NCBI GenBank assembly: GCA_032622095.1
Contig: CP136069.1
Span: 80,870,958-80,934,957 of the forward strand
DNA length: 64,000 nucleotides
DNA from: Siphonodentalium dalli
Taxonomy: Eukaryota; Mollusca; Scaphopoda; Gadilida; Siphonodentaliidae
Direction of reading: 5' to 3'
Every line of letters starts with the position of its first letter. Position 1 is the first letter of the stretch. Shown piece after piece: positions 26,207 through 37,544 of the stretch. Position numbers and translations under genes: made by a program. A model generated the notes under the pieces. It did not search any database. It was given only the letters and a program-made list of their open reading frames with translations, and had not been told where the DNA came from.

Positions 26207-26208
<2 letters not shown>
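25331..26208 (-). repeat. Right subterminal arm with 306 bp tandem duplication
   Basis: Reverse-complement counterpart of 14724-15300. Relative to the left arm it carries an extra tandem copy: AAATAAGATGCTCACTTGTT at about 25536 recurs near 25842 (about 306 bp later), and both copies include CAACATCAGTTAAC and CAAAACCGGACTACTC. The outer copy is more diverged. No coding function seen. Confidence 0.72.
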
Positions 26209-26237
<29 letters not shown>

Positions 26238-26541
26238 TTATTATATTTGACCAAACATTTCGAACGTGTAGCATGCGTACTACACAAATTTATCCCACCA
26301 ACACAATCTGCTGGATTTTTCAAATTACCGTCATGAGAAGTTAATATAAATCAAATACAACTTATCTTACTGAGAACAAATATGATTATCAACTTGCCGA
26401 TAGTAAGAGAAACATAATTGTGCAAAAGTTCATTAAACCGAAAGGAAAGGTACTTAAATTTAGTTTTGTATGCACGAATTTAAACCCCGAAACTGTAACG
26501 CAAGGTGAATTCAACCGAATGTTCCCACGTCGAAAGTTAAC
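26209..26541. other. CT/AT microsatellite then no feature
   Basis: (CT)n and (AT)n from about 26208 to 26235 border the large element. The remainder is AT-rich without recognised features. Confidence 0.5.
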
Positions 26542-26548
26542 GCTATTC

Positions 26549-28271
26549 CAGGGGGGGGGGGGGCGATTTTTGTTTTACGAGACATGAGGTGTGGGGGGGG
26601 GGGTACCCGAGGCCGGAAACAGTTTTTGACCACTTTTTTAGCATTTTTTTTTCATTGACATATTTCAACTGTTTATATTTGTTTATATGTTTTGGCTTGT
26701 TGCAATATGAGAAGCAGTAATACATTCAATATTGTTATAATTACCCCCATAAGTTGGTAAAAAATGAAAAAATAGTGAATATTGTGGGGGTGGGTCCCAA
26801 AATTTTCATTGATTTTTTTTTGCGCGCAATTTTTTTTTATTGTGTCTGTTTCAGCTTCTTGGCAGTTTTTATATTGAAAATTGTCTAGTTCAGGGTGTAG
26901 TTCAATAAAAAAAAATACTTCAGATAGCTCTAGGGTAGGGTGAACTTAATGCAGTCTGACAATATCAGCTAACAACTCATGACAGAATATTACAATAATT
27001 CTTATACTTCATGACAGTCTCTTTACTCATGACAGTCGCTTTACTCATACAGTTAGTTGATGCATGAGTGTAATGTATGAAATAAGTATTTGTATCAGTG
27101 TTTGTATACTAAAATTGATTATTCTCATAATGTATCAGAATAATTCAAATTTTCCCGCGTTTCCTGGCATTAGTGGGAAAATTATGTATTCACAGTTCGG
27201 GCATATAGAGTTGTTTATTATAGGCGGAGCCTATTTCGAATTGGAGCCAATGAGAATGAGATTTGTGGTAATTGTTCAGATCGCTAGAGCGGAGAATTCG
27301 TCATTCTAGCCGTGTAACTTCACTGAGACCACAGCTAGCGCGGCTCAGTTGCAAATGAGTGTTTGTTTGAAATATGAGAGAATTGGGAATACTGTATAGT
27401 TAATAATATATAGTAGACACACACAGGTAGACATATAATAGTAAATCAAGAGTACAGCCGGTATACTGTAAACAGAAGACCAAATTGGAGTTATCTTCCC
27501 TACACCAACACAATGACGTTACGCTTACTGTGACCTCGTCTCCACGGTCACATGTCACTAAAGTACACATCCATGTATATGGATTTGGCACTAAATTGAC
27601 CATCCGCGTTCAAACTCAAAAAGTTAAACATTATTTTAGGCCTAGTCCTAAGTCGTAATGCGAGGTCGGCATACATAAAAGCTAATTCGTACACTGGTTC
27701 ATATGCACATTTTCCTTTTTGGTATTACTATAGGCCTACTAGTTGATGCTGGTTGATGTCTGAAAAAAAAAAGATAAATTTAATTTTGTGTAATTTTTCA
27801 TTCTATTAATATAGGCCTAACACTGGCCCTAGTTATTTTTTGTTGTCATTCCAGGGGATTCAACATATTGTTCATCTACTCACACAGATGAATAGGCTGG
27901 GTTATAAATTTACCAATATAATCACATCATATTCTACCTTTGTTGATTGCTTAGAGTTCAATTTAGTTGAGATTATCGCTGATTAATGCTGATTATCGCA
28001 TAATTATCAGCCAAGAAAATATTTGTCTTGCACATGTTTGTAAACAGGAAGTAACAATTTAATTTGGTCTTTCAAAGAATGGACCAATATAGAGCGGTTG
28101 TTCGTTTTTACAGACGGGACCAACATAAAGCTTTGAGGTTTTGGGGTGGGTGTCTAAAATTTTATGAAAAAAAAATGCAAGAAAGGGTGGGTGGGTGTAA
28201 AAAAAATGGCAATGTAAAAAAACACCCCCACGTCTCGCAACACTTTTACGCCCCCCCCCCCCCCCCCCCTG
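26549..28271. mobile_element. hAT-like non-autonomous element with G-tract termini
   Basis: The left end CAGGGGGGG begins at 26549 and the right end CCCCCCCTG finishes at 28271. Each is directly flanked by GCTATTC (26542-26548 and 28272-28278), a 7 bp or slightly decayed 8 bp target duplication. Subterminal sequences also pair in inverted orientation (ACGAGACATGAGG near 26578 against CACGTCTCG near 28230). A CAGGG terminus and a ~8 bp duplication suggest hAT. No transposase frame was found. The interior is AT-rich, with a short repeat TTTACTCATGACAGTC near 27022. Confidence 0.55.
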
Positions 28272-28278
28272 GCTATTC

Positions 28279-30054
28279 CTGTGAAAAATGTATTCACTGT
28301 AACTTTTGATCTTCATTTGGACACGCATTAGTAAATTGGTGGATACAATTCCGTATATATTTTCTCGAGATTGCGACCATGCACTGTCCATTGCATTTTT
28401 CCTGCAAGTTTGGTATTATATAGTGTGCTGAATTAGCACGATACTATATACAATTATAGTAGTGGGTTAAATTTAGCACAACACTATACCAATAGAGGAC
28501 ACAGCTCTCGATCAAGCAGAATCGGGCGCCATTTCCTGGTTAGGTGTGAAATATTGATTATAATAATTGTTTTATTAACCATTCAGTTCTCTTTGTTTGA
28601 TATATCCTATACATGCATATATGTATTGATAGTGGATTGAATATGCCAATGTCTATTATTATTTGTTTATTAACCTCAAGTAATGAAGAGCATACACAAC
28701 TTATAATTATTGTGGTACAGGCACTGTGTCGCCTGCACACACAAACTAGACAAATATATATGTCCTATACATGCAGATATGTATTGATATTGGATTGAAT
28801 ATGCCAATGTCTATGAAGTCATATATATAGTAACGTGAACAAATTCTGACTCCTTATCGAAATGACATAAATAGGATATGTCGATTTTGGTCTATATTTG
28901 GAATGGCCAGATAAAATTTTCCAGATCAAGTTTTAAAATCGGTCTCGATATTCGCGTCTTTAGTTTTGTTATTTCACATTTTTAAATCGCATTTTGGAAA
29001 CAAAGACTGACTATGGCGGGATTCGCCCAGAGTGCTTTGAACTCGGATTCTATTTTTGTTTAGAACAAATTACTGGACCCTGATTTTTCCCTAGGAATTC
29101 ACTCTTTAAATATTCGTCATATGTCATACCTATACTATATGCACTGGCGAATGGAGAAATTATTAATTAATTATTAACAAAACATAACGACCACATTATG
29201 GGGGGAATGACTGCCAAGTGTCAGCTGAACAAACAAGTTATACGGTTCTTGGACATTCGGTGTGAAGCTTGAAGTCGGATGTTGATGAGCATTTGGCGTT
29301 GGGCAAAGGAAATAAATTCGCGATTTAGTTTATTTTCACGAAAATTTCTTCGACAGGGACATGATACCTATAAGATTTCCGCGCGAATTTCGTCAATATA
29401 CATGGGCCCTCTTTTAAATGTGAACATTTCACTTCATAGATATTACCATTGCATTTAGAATCTATAATCCTTCAAATAGACGGAAACAGTTTCATTATAT
29501 AATTTGCCAATATAGAGGCATTTATCTGAATGTCTGTTTGAATGTTTTTCATAGTGAAAACATTTTCTACACTACTTTCGCAGAAAATGTATAGGGTAGA
29601 GATCAAACTAGTGGACGAATGTGAACATGCAGCAGAGAAATCTTTTTGGGGTATTTCAGCTTCACAGGTAATGCCGCTTTGGGCAAACAGAACGGATGGT
29701 CATGGTCCCATAATTATGCATGTCGAATGACAGTTTCGTGAAACATTACTAAGTCGCGAAAGTCCAACATCTATCGTCGAACTAAATTCACACCGACGTC
29801 CACAAACGTCAAAATAACTTCATATGTTAGTGTATAAATAATGCCAGATAGTTACACGAAACGACAATTCCACCAACAGTATCCAAAGTTCATGTTTGGG
29901 GCTAAAATAACGAATATTTAATGTTACTTTGGGGATAGGCAACAAAAGCTAAATATATAGGATATGTTGTACAAAGGAAAGGACTCATAGTTTCTTAAAG
30001 GTTCTGAAACTCTAAAAATAAGACTTAGTAGTGAAATAATGATCTAGGTCATAC
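28279..30054. other. Intron/intergenic sequence downstream of the UNC-93-like exon
   Basis: No exon could be recognised on the minus strand that would continue the UNC-93-like protein, so the next exon is distant or missed. A 56 bp direct repeat is present: CCTATACATGCATATATGTA at about 28605 and the matching block at about 28765, both followed by TGGATTGAATATGCCAATG. Confidence 0.5.
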
Positions 30055-30055
30055 C
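30049..30055 (-). promoter_or_regulatory. Splice donor ending the UNC-93-like exon
   Basis: On the minus strand the reading frame passes ATCAGAATTGACCAAG then GTATGACC. GTATGA is an acceptable donor, and the frame stops immediately afterwards at TGA. The encoded break falls after TELTK-like residues (ISELTK), where family members continue into the next transmembrane segment. The exon therefore ends in phase 0 at 30055. Confidence 0.65.
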
Positions 30056-32475
30056 TTGGTCAATTCTGATATCCAGAATGCGTTTTGTATCGTTGCAAAA
30101 GTCATCACTGGAATCATAGACAAAAACCATGGATCTTTAAGTGTCATTAGGGAATCTTTCAATTGTTGGCTCATTCCTTGAAATGTCACATGATCAGAGT
30201 CCCCAGTATGAAGCTTCTCTAAAAAGAACGCCAGCAGAAGAATGGCAGCAACACAACAAGCGGCATAGAAACCGAACAAGGGGAACTTAACCTCATCACT
30301 GATGTCAACCGAGTCGTGGCTGATCTCATAAGAATTGCAATAGTTGGATCCGCACATACTGAAATGTGACAGCGGGATTTCTTCTCTATGGACAGCTTCA
30401 GAAGTTGTAGTCGCGAGATACGAGCCTACTGGTGTCATACCAAAACTGGAAGCGGACCGATTTGCATGGTATAATGAATCAACAGTGCCATGCGTGTCGT
30501 GTTTTGTGTTGAGCACGACAACCGATGTCACTATGTTCCCCACAACATAAGCCATCCTGAAGAACAGTATGAATACTCCGAAATAATGGCCACTGACATG
30601 CTCAATAGACTTATTTATTTGTGCAGCTCTAACTGTAGAAATGTTCGCCACATATACGCATGCTCCATTCCAGAGAATTGCAAAACCGATACCTGTGAAA
30701 ATGGACGTTGGAAGTAAAATGTATGGTAGTGGGTATAAATTGCTCAGAAGATACAGAAAATGCACTATGAACCCAACGAGGATGCATACCTTGGGTTTGA
30801 ATCTCCTGATGATCACGGGACACATAAAGCTAACCGATGTCCACCCAAGAAAATATAGCGATAAGCTAATTAGACCTAAGCCTCCTTCGTGGTTCAAGCT
30901 GGTTTGCATACTGATCACAGCACCTATTGCAGTGAAGAAAAGGAGATGACTGAACCCCAAAACGAGCAGATTCTTCAAACAGCTACCCTGGATCAAGGAA
31001 GAGTTTTTTGAAGATTCGTCGCATTTGTCGATTAGATCATAATCTGTATTGTCGTGGTAGCAAGATGAGTCTGGTGATACGGCAATGAGTCCGCTTCCAA
31101 AAATTGATGATCCAAAACAGGTGCTGAGAGACGTGTGATGTCTGGGTACGTGCCTTTCGTTGTTACTCAATCCGATAGTAGTCAAGGATAAAAACGAGTG
31201 GTACGAATTGTACAAAACATTCCGAAATGTACTCGGTGTGCTCACGTGATCAACCACAGACAGAACATCATCCTCTTCACAGTTCTCCTGGTGGTCATCT
31301 TTTAGATCAAGTACTCGTTGTTGCGCGTCGAGACCACTCGCCTCCAATATCGTGCGGCAACGAGAATGCTCGCCTTGCTTTTGATTTGGAAATATATCCG
31401 TTTTGGGAAGAAGGGGTTCATTGCAGTTGTGTTTGATCTGCTCCGCTTCATTAATAAAGTGGACGTGTAACAACCCCAATTCATTGTTCTTTTGAAAGTC
31501 TGCATAATGATTATTATTACTACTCTCGGCTAGCCCAACGTTTTCCGCATCCCCAATAGTTGACGTGGTTACGCCATTGTCTGGTATAGCAGATACACAC
31601 GGAAATGCATTACATTCAAAATCTAGTTTCTCTTGAGAAATTGAAAAAAGGTCTTCGTAAGTCGGCTGAACTATTTCGGATCTTCCTTCTGTGGGTTTCT
31701 GTATATTCTCGTCTCGTCGGTAAAGTTGGATTGAGGCCGCTTTCGAAAATACATCGGTCTTACATGAATATATTTTAAAATCAGCATCATGGTCATTTTC
31801 CATCGATGTATTTTTCGTCATCGGCAAAAGACTAAGCGAGTAATCATCCGTGGTTTGAAAATGCTTGAGATCGTCTTCATTGGGTAACTTTTCCGTGTTC
31901 ACTGATTGTGAATCCAGTTGTGTTATTTCTCTGTCTGAATAAACGTCGTCGAACTGTCCATCAGGAAATTTTTTGTCTGTGATTTCATAACGGTTTACTG
32001 TCGAGTAGTCATCACCACAATAACCTCTTGCATCAACATCATCATAAACGGTTTCGTTTTCAGTTTTAAATACCTGCAATTCTGTATTCGAACTGAAGTA
32101 CGCTCCTTCTTGATGAACAATGCACTCATCATTTGCACTCGATTGCAGTTTCATGGTGTCGTTCAGCGATGATAATTCTCTATTAGCAAGAATAACTGCA
32201 CGGACTGAATCCCTGAATAAATATCCATCGGAGTACGTATGTACCCGGACGCCCTCGCGTGGTTCACTTGTGGCTGTGCCAGTAATCCCACATGGTAACA
32301 GAGGTGTCGTGTCAGTGTCAATATACTCGCTTTGTTCGATGGTGGCGCTCCCTTGTGCTTCCCGAATGAATATATCAAATTGTGCAAGACAAGCACTGGT
32401 GTTAAGTGTTTCACTCAATGTTAGATCGACCCTGCCCTTGACACCATCAGATGACAGGCCTGTGAACTCAACCAT
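30055..32475 (-). CDS. UNC-93-like major facilitator protein, large 5' coding exon
   Basis: Encodes about 807 residues before a splice donor. CAAG|GTATGA (exon end at 30055) gives a stop only if read through, so the protein continues in an unseen exon. Residues about 1-500 are soluble, acidic and Ser/Thr/Asp-rich. Residues 505-525, 535-555, 565-585, 588-610, 632-657 and 733-753 are membrane segments, and a seventh begins near 785. MQTSLNHEGGLGLISLSLYF followed by SFMCPVIIRRFKPK is the UNC-93 family signature. UNC-93 proteins are 12-TM MFS-fold regulators (a K+-channel subunit in worm; UNC93B1 chaperones Toll-like receptors); the role here is unknown. The start chosen is ATG at 32475. A GTG two codons earlier follows an in-frame TGA. 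Loop 657-732 holds many potential N-glycosylation sites. Confidence 0.85.
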
Positions 32476-33445
32476 TCGCACTCACTATGTATATTCGTCT
32501 GCGCCATTGTGGTAATTGTAGCAGCTGTAGGATAACCTGTGAAATAAAGAAAATATGGGTCGTGTTTATAGCAAGGCGTGTAAGCATGTACTCAGCATTT
32601 GCCTATTACTTTCTTCCGATTTTCCAATATTTTCGCATATTTCGACGGTGGGACCTTTGCACAAACGACATTTTTTTACAATAAATTATCACATGTGCTA
32701 GCAAATCATATTTTCTCAATATCTAGGTTGATGGCTAAAGGTATATATATCCAACAAAATTGGCCATTACATGAATATAATTGTGCAAAGATACTCCTCA
32801 TTTAGTTGGCAAAGTGATTCCATCGGAGGATAAAAAGTGATCTTGGGAAGGCCATAAAAACAGTCAAAATTGTGGACTGAAATGGTCATCAGTTGGAAAT
32901 TTTCCAACATTATTTGTTGTCAGATTGAAAATTCCAACACTTGGAAAGCTCGAGGTCAGTCTATCTATAGGATTATGTTATTTTCATGCTCAGATTTCAA
33001 AATGTTCGCACACAGGGCAGAACCACGTAGCCTTGTCACTCTCACGTGGCCGTGTGAATTTGACTGCAGTTGGACGACTAAATATTAGTAGTTAAGCCAT
33101 TTTTCATGATCAGGTACCAAAAAAACTCTCATACTGGTCAGAAACATGGTCGGCCCATGCAGTGGATTATGTACCTCTCTCGGGCTAGTGACACTACCGA
33201 TATATATAGGCTACCATCCAAAATAAAAAAAATAAAGGGTGGGGGTGTGCAAAATAAAACTTCGGTCTGGTTTAAGGGGGCGGTGCGGTTGGAAATTCCA
33301 AGGTGCCTCCAACGGAGAACCTATAGCCATGTCCCTGCATTATCGGGTATATGTCGAGATACTTCCCAATCTGAGACATAACGATTCGATTTTGTGGCAG
33401 TTAATTTCAGTTAATAACTTAATATGAGTTATTCTCGAAGTTCAA
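32476..33445. other. Upstream region of the UNC-93-like gene, no exon recognised
   Basis: AT-rich. Contains a non-canonical acceptor-like TATACATAG just before the exon on the minus strand, so an upstream non-coding exon is possible. No TATA-type promoter clearly placed. Confidence 0.4.
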
Positions 33446-33545
33446 CACACACCCTCAAACACCCTCAAACACACACACACACACGCACCCTCACACACAC
33501 TCACACCCTCACACACACACACACACACACACCCCCACACACCCT
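33446..33545. repeat. (CA)n / ACCCTC microsatellite
   Basis: CA repeats interrupted by ACCCTC and AAACACCCTC blocks, of the same composition as the tract at 12723. Confidence 0.93.
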
Positions 33546-33659
33546 GATTTCCCAAAATATATAATAGATGTATAAGGTGGGGAAAGCATTAGTTGGCGTG
33601 TTTGGGAAATGGTAAATAGAAAGGGGTCATTATAGTGATGCATTACATTTTATAATAAA

Positions 33660-34723
33660 CTAGCAGATTAGCCCACCACTTGCGGCATTGGTCCCATGGC
33701 TTTGGTCGATCCATTAATGTTTGTTTTTCAAGGTAACCCCGTACAGGCACGCCGACAGCATGCTATAATTTTCGGGTACCCGTTTCAAGGTCAAGGTCAT
33801 GTTGGGTGGAAAAATAACCGGACAAAAATATCCCCCGTTCCGAGTTGACCATACATAAAAGAGTTCACGTCTCTGTCACCGCTGACGACCGAGATATCGG
33901 CCAAGGTCATTTGTGGGCACCCATCTCAAGGTCAAGGTCTCCTCAGGCGGACAAACTGACCCGACGAAAAACTCCGCCGTCTCTTGGAAGCCCTAAGTAC
34001 GAAATTTCGTCTCGATCGATTGAGCCGTATTTATACTATAGCCGTATTTATACTACTCGGCAAGTATTTACTGCAAATACAAGAGGTACGATTTAGTGCA
34101 AGTACGTTATTTACGCGATGCATCGAAAACGGAAACATTAGACGATCGATGGAATCAACTCAAAATTATTGTTCTCGGGCAATACAACATATCTTGTGAC
34201 TTCCAATAAATGTCTCCTCATAGTCCACACCCTGGAGCATAACTGCGAAGTGAAGACATAATTTTAGAAGGCCTCACAAGGGATGAATTGACGCCGAATC
34301 GAGTGATTTTGAGTGACAAAAATGACGATGTCGGAAAGAATAAAATATCTCGAACCCGGTGGTCCTAAAATACGATTTTTTATGGGAAAATTGACAAAAT
34401 CCACGCTTTAATTATCGAAGAGACATAAACGCATTTATTAACAATTTCGCCAGCCTTGGGAAGATTCGTAGACGCGAGTTCTATGCAATGGAAATGCATG
34501 CATATTTCCGATGAGTTAATTAACCCATCAATCCCCATTGCGGTGGCAGTTGAATGGTGAAGGAGTGTTCGCACGGGCTCGCGAATGATCCGATGACACT
34601 TCTCGTGGCTTTTTACCCTTAGATAGCAAGTTTGGGCTCAATCGGTCCAGCCGTTTTCGAGTCTATAAAGGACACACACACATATATAGATACGGAAGTC
34701 TAAAAATATATACATGTAGTAGA
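33660..34723 (-). mobile_element. Non-autonomous Helitron, copy C (inverted relative to A and B)
   Basis: The 3' end lies at 33660 (CTAG followed on the minus strand by T), with a decayed hairpin corresponding to CCGCAAGTGGTGGG. The 5' end TCTACTACATGTATAT ends near 34723. Shared blocks with A and B include GACTCGAAAACGGCTGGACC, GACCATACATAAAAGAG in the opposite sense and GCGGACAAACTGACCCGACG. It is about 430 bp longer than A, with extra sequence around 34040-34500. No Rep/helicase frame. Confidence 0.82.
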
Positions 34724-35004
34724 AGAAGACAACGTGTTGTTATAACATGAACGCATAAAAAAAATCCTACTTCATATAATAATAGACAAACAATGGGTCC
34801 CGATTTTTCTCACATGAAACATTAACGTCGACCGACGATATCCAGTTGTTTTTGTACATGTTCGCGAGGCAGGTGGAAACAGAATGGCGTTGCCCAAGAA
34901 AAGAGCGAAGCGAAACAAAAATTCAAATATGTTCATCGTAATTGTGTGGTTCGAACGAGCCATTTCCGTTTTAAAAACGGTAAGCGTTGGCCGCTCGGCT
35001 TACA

Positions 35005-35884
35005 CACCCTAAATCTAGTTGGATGAACGTTGTCTACAACTCGTTGGGTGCGAAATTGTTGTGTACTTATCATCCAATAATTTAGTACAATATACACAAC
35101 TGATTGTGTGAACTGTCTTCTGTGGTATTACTTTCATGCCACATTGGATAAAACCGCAACGTGACCGGATCATCCAATAGCAGCGCATTTCCGGTGCGGG
35201 CGAGCATGCGAGTTTTTGGCTCCAAATATTTCAAAACAAGATGGACGACTGTGTGAAAAAACTCCTGAGCGACTGGAAAATGGGGCCAGACGTCGTGGAT
35301 AGATTTGCCGGTATAGTATACCTTTGTTATTATTATTCTTTGTACGATACACTGATTATGTATATGCTTTATGTATTGAGTGTATATTTATTTATATTTG
35401 CCAAATTTTGAAGTTTAAAAATTTACACAACTGCTGACTGCACTAATTTGACTAAAGTAGTACAATGATACACTCAATACATAAAGCCTACATAATCAGT
35501 GTATCGTACACAGAATAATTATAACAAAGGTATACTTTACCGGCAAAGCTATCCACGACGTCTTGCCCCATTTTACTTTCCAATCAAAGTTGGGTAAACT
35601 TTCCAATCAACAAATGTCATCCAACTCTACCCAACACCAAACAGTTCAATAAACGTAGATAGGTGCTGTGGGCAATTAACGTTGATTGAGTGTTGTGTGA
35701 AATTTCATCCAAAACGTTGTATAATTAACATACAACCGTTGGTAGTAAATATATATGCAACGTTGTGTAAAAGTGTATCCAACAAAATTGTCTTGCAATT
35801 TTTCACACAACGTAGATAGGTGCTGTGGGCATACAACGGTTGATTGGCTGTTGGATAACTTCTTATCCAACTAGATTTAGGGTG
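35005..35884. mobile_element. Foldback MITE, 880 bp
   Basis: The ends are CACCCTAAATCTAGTTGGAT (35005) and its reverse complement (to 35884). Internally, CGTGGATAGATTTGCCGG near 35292 and TATGTATTGAGTGTATA near 35370 recur inverted near 35546 and 35470, so most of the element folds on itself around 35430-35445. The right half contains an extra duplication of ACGTAGATAGGTGCTGTGGG (about 35653 and 35809). No clear target duplication. No coding capacity. Confidence 0.7.
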
Positions 35885-36056
35885 CATAAGGTATGTTTTG
35901 TGGATAGTATTGCATTCATACTATAATTATAGTATACTATTAGTATATTCTTAAGGACATTATCAGAATTTGGTAACTGTTATTTCTAAATTATAACCTA
36001 TAACGAAGCCATCCGTGCCTTTAAATGATTAATCACGTGACATGTTTTATTTACAG

Positions 36057-36147
36057 ATCAGGAATAGGAAACCTAATTCGTGTCAGGAGAATGAAGTAAA
36101 ACTGGTGACTCAAACGACGAAAGAGAATAATTGCATCGAAACTATTG
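36057..36147 (+). CDS. Possible small coding exon
   Basis: A 91 bp block between a good acceptor (GTTTTATTTACAG) and a good donor (GTAAGG) is open in one frame, encoding IRNRKPNSCQENEVKLVTQT and KENNCIETI, and ends in phase 1. All recognised exons of the downstream lectin gene also end in phase 1, so it could be an upstream exon of that gene. The peptide itself matches nothing I know. Confidence 0.33.
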
Positions 36148-36479
36148 GTAAGGAGAGTAAATGTCACATGATATGTGGACATGATACCCCATGGTCACGT
36201 GATTCTGCTATATAGGATCATGCATGAATCATTTTGGAGGCAAGCTGTATGCTTGTTGGGGCAAAACTTATGCTTGTGATGTTTAAATTGCTGCGTTCGT
36301 TATACAAGCAAAGCGCAGTTTGGGTCGGCTCATTTTAACAGTCACCGAAACGCTACTTTCAGATATCTGTGTACCTAGAAATACTTTGAAACACCATTCT
36401 ATATATATATACTTCGTATGCTAAATCCACTTTCAATTATACTTCTGTAGCCGATAAAGGTCTGTATCCTAGCTGTATG

Positions 36480-37335
36480 ATGATGGATTGTGAAATAACA
36501 CCTTTAAGACCTTTGAAATTTATATACGAACAAGCTTTCGGCTTTCGCCTTTCTCAAGTTCACTCACAATGAATATAATACAACGTTACACAGTTACATA
36601 TACAAGATGCAACGTAATAGCAATGGCGCGTAATGTTACGTAATCACTGCTGATATAAAAAATGGCGCGCAATATAATATCTAGTAAGTTATAACCATTT
36701 GGCCATAAAGTCAGCATCTTTATTGATGCCCAGATGCAGGCTCCCGAATGCATCTATCATTTGTTGCTCTTTGATTCTGCGGTCCTCACGCACGGACAGA
36801 CCACCACACAATACCTGTAGACGAATGTCTTTAACTGAATGGTCAGGTAAGTTGAAGTGGCGGGCATATGGTAATCCCACATCATGTTTCCTGATATCCT
36901 GTCGATGACCATTAACTCTAATGCTTAGAGAATTGCCAGTCTCACCAATATAATGCATGTCGGGGCAACGAACACATGTCATGTAGTATATCACCCCGGC
37001 CGACGTACACGAATGTTTTCCTTTTGGTGTGAATCGCTTCCCATCCTTAGTATACATGACATCATTGGAGATGAGTTTGCACAAGCCACACCTAGGGCCC
37101 TAGGCCTATATCGCATGGAAATGTCCAGCTGCCACGTCCATTCACGGTGTCATCGGTGAGTCGGCTCGACACAAGCTTATTTCGGATATTCGGGGGCTGT
37201 CGCATGGCAAGAACTGGCCTCTCTGGGAACACATCACTGAGATAGTCATCTTCAGCCAACACATTCTGCAGATCAGCCGCGATTCCACGCAATTTGTTTA
37301 ATTCCGGATGGTAAGTTACTACCAATGGAACACGA
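36480..37335 (-). pseudogene. Penelope-like element remnant with GIY-YIG endonuclease
   Basis: On the minus strand, 37325-37092 encodes the inter-domain linker (VVTYHPELNKLRGIAADLQN, RPVLAMRQPPNIRNKLVSSR). After a frameshift in a small CCTAGG duplication, 37084-36689 encodes GVIYYMTCVRCP, MHYIGETGNSLSIRVNGHRQ, ARHFNLPDHS and a C-terminal helix region. GVIYxxxC..C...YIGET..L..R..GH is the GIY-YIG nuclease core of Penelope-like elements, which pair it with an upstream reverse transcriptase. That RT is missing, so the copy is 5' truncated and dead. Downstream, GAGAAAGGCGAAAGCCGAAAG (read on minus) fits a 3' untranslated hairpin. The element lies in the intron or upstream region of the lectin gene, in opposite orientation. 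Confidence 0.82.
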
Positions 37336-37407
37336 AAGAGCGGAGTGAATTGATGGAGAGTTCCTCAAAAGACGAATAGGATCGTGTTCCATTGGTAGTA
37401 ACCATTT
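37311..37407. repeat. Inverted repeat at the truncated end of the Penelope-like copy
   Basis: GTTACTACCAATGGAACACG at 37314 recurs as its reverse complement CGTGTTCCATTGGTAGTAAC near 37383-37402. The first copy is part of the element's coding sequence. The inverted copy marks a snap-back at its 5' end. Confidence 0.72.
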
Positions 37408-37479
37408 CGTGTCTGGAGCGCCGCTGGCGCAGCATTAAGATAATGCACTGGCTTACAAGATCAAGGTAGATATTGTTAA

Positions 37480-37544
37480 GCCAACGTATTCTCTTATATA
37501 TGGCTCCCTATGGAAGACTCGAATATATAATAGAATGCATTGGC
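37480..37544. repeat. Degenerate copy of a 69 bp palindrome
   Basis: GCCAACGTATTCTCTTATAT and the inverse ATATAATAGAATGCATTGGC are diverged versions of the arms of the perfect hairpins at 62827 and 62951. The right arm overlaps the start of the lectin exon. Confidence 0.65.

Larger units (their letters stand above)
14724..26208. mobile_element. ~11.5 kb inverted-repeat element carrying two satellite arrays
   Basis: The left end reads GATATACGATTTCGTTAGC from 14724. The right end is its near-exact reverse complement (GCTAACGGAATCGTATATC, ending 26208). Both ends continue into matching CG-rich subterminal sequence (repeated CGCGATC/CGCGAGC words, 14741-14830 and 26115-26195). AT or CT/AT microsatellite lies just outside each end. 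Inward are ~0.8 kb subterminal arms, then arrays of a 175 bp satellite in opposite orientations meeting near 20024. No transposase frame is visible, so this would be non-autonomous. Satellite-bearing elements of this type are known from bivalves (inference), but a ~5.7 kb arm length is unusual. Confidence 0.75.

Noticed and set aside
30344-32515. Plus-strand frames opposite the UNC-93-like exon
   Set aside because: Antisense shadows of a single long, well-supported minus-strand coding exon.
36440-36500. Hammerhead ribozyme near the Penelope-like 3' end
   Set aside because: CTGTATGATGATGG...GAAATA lacks the exact CUGAUGA core and clear stems.
37416-37466. tRNA-like sequence (GCTGGCGCAGCATTAAGA, CTTACAAG)
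   Set aside because: It resembles an A box and anticodon arm, but there is no B box or acceptor pairing. At most a SINE head.
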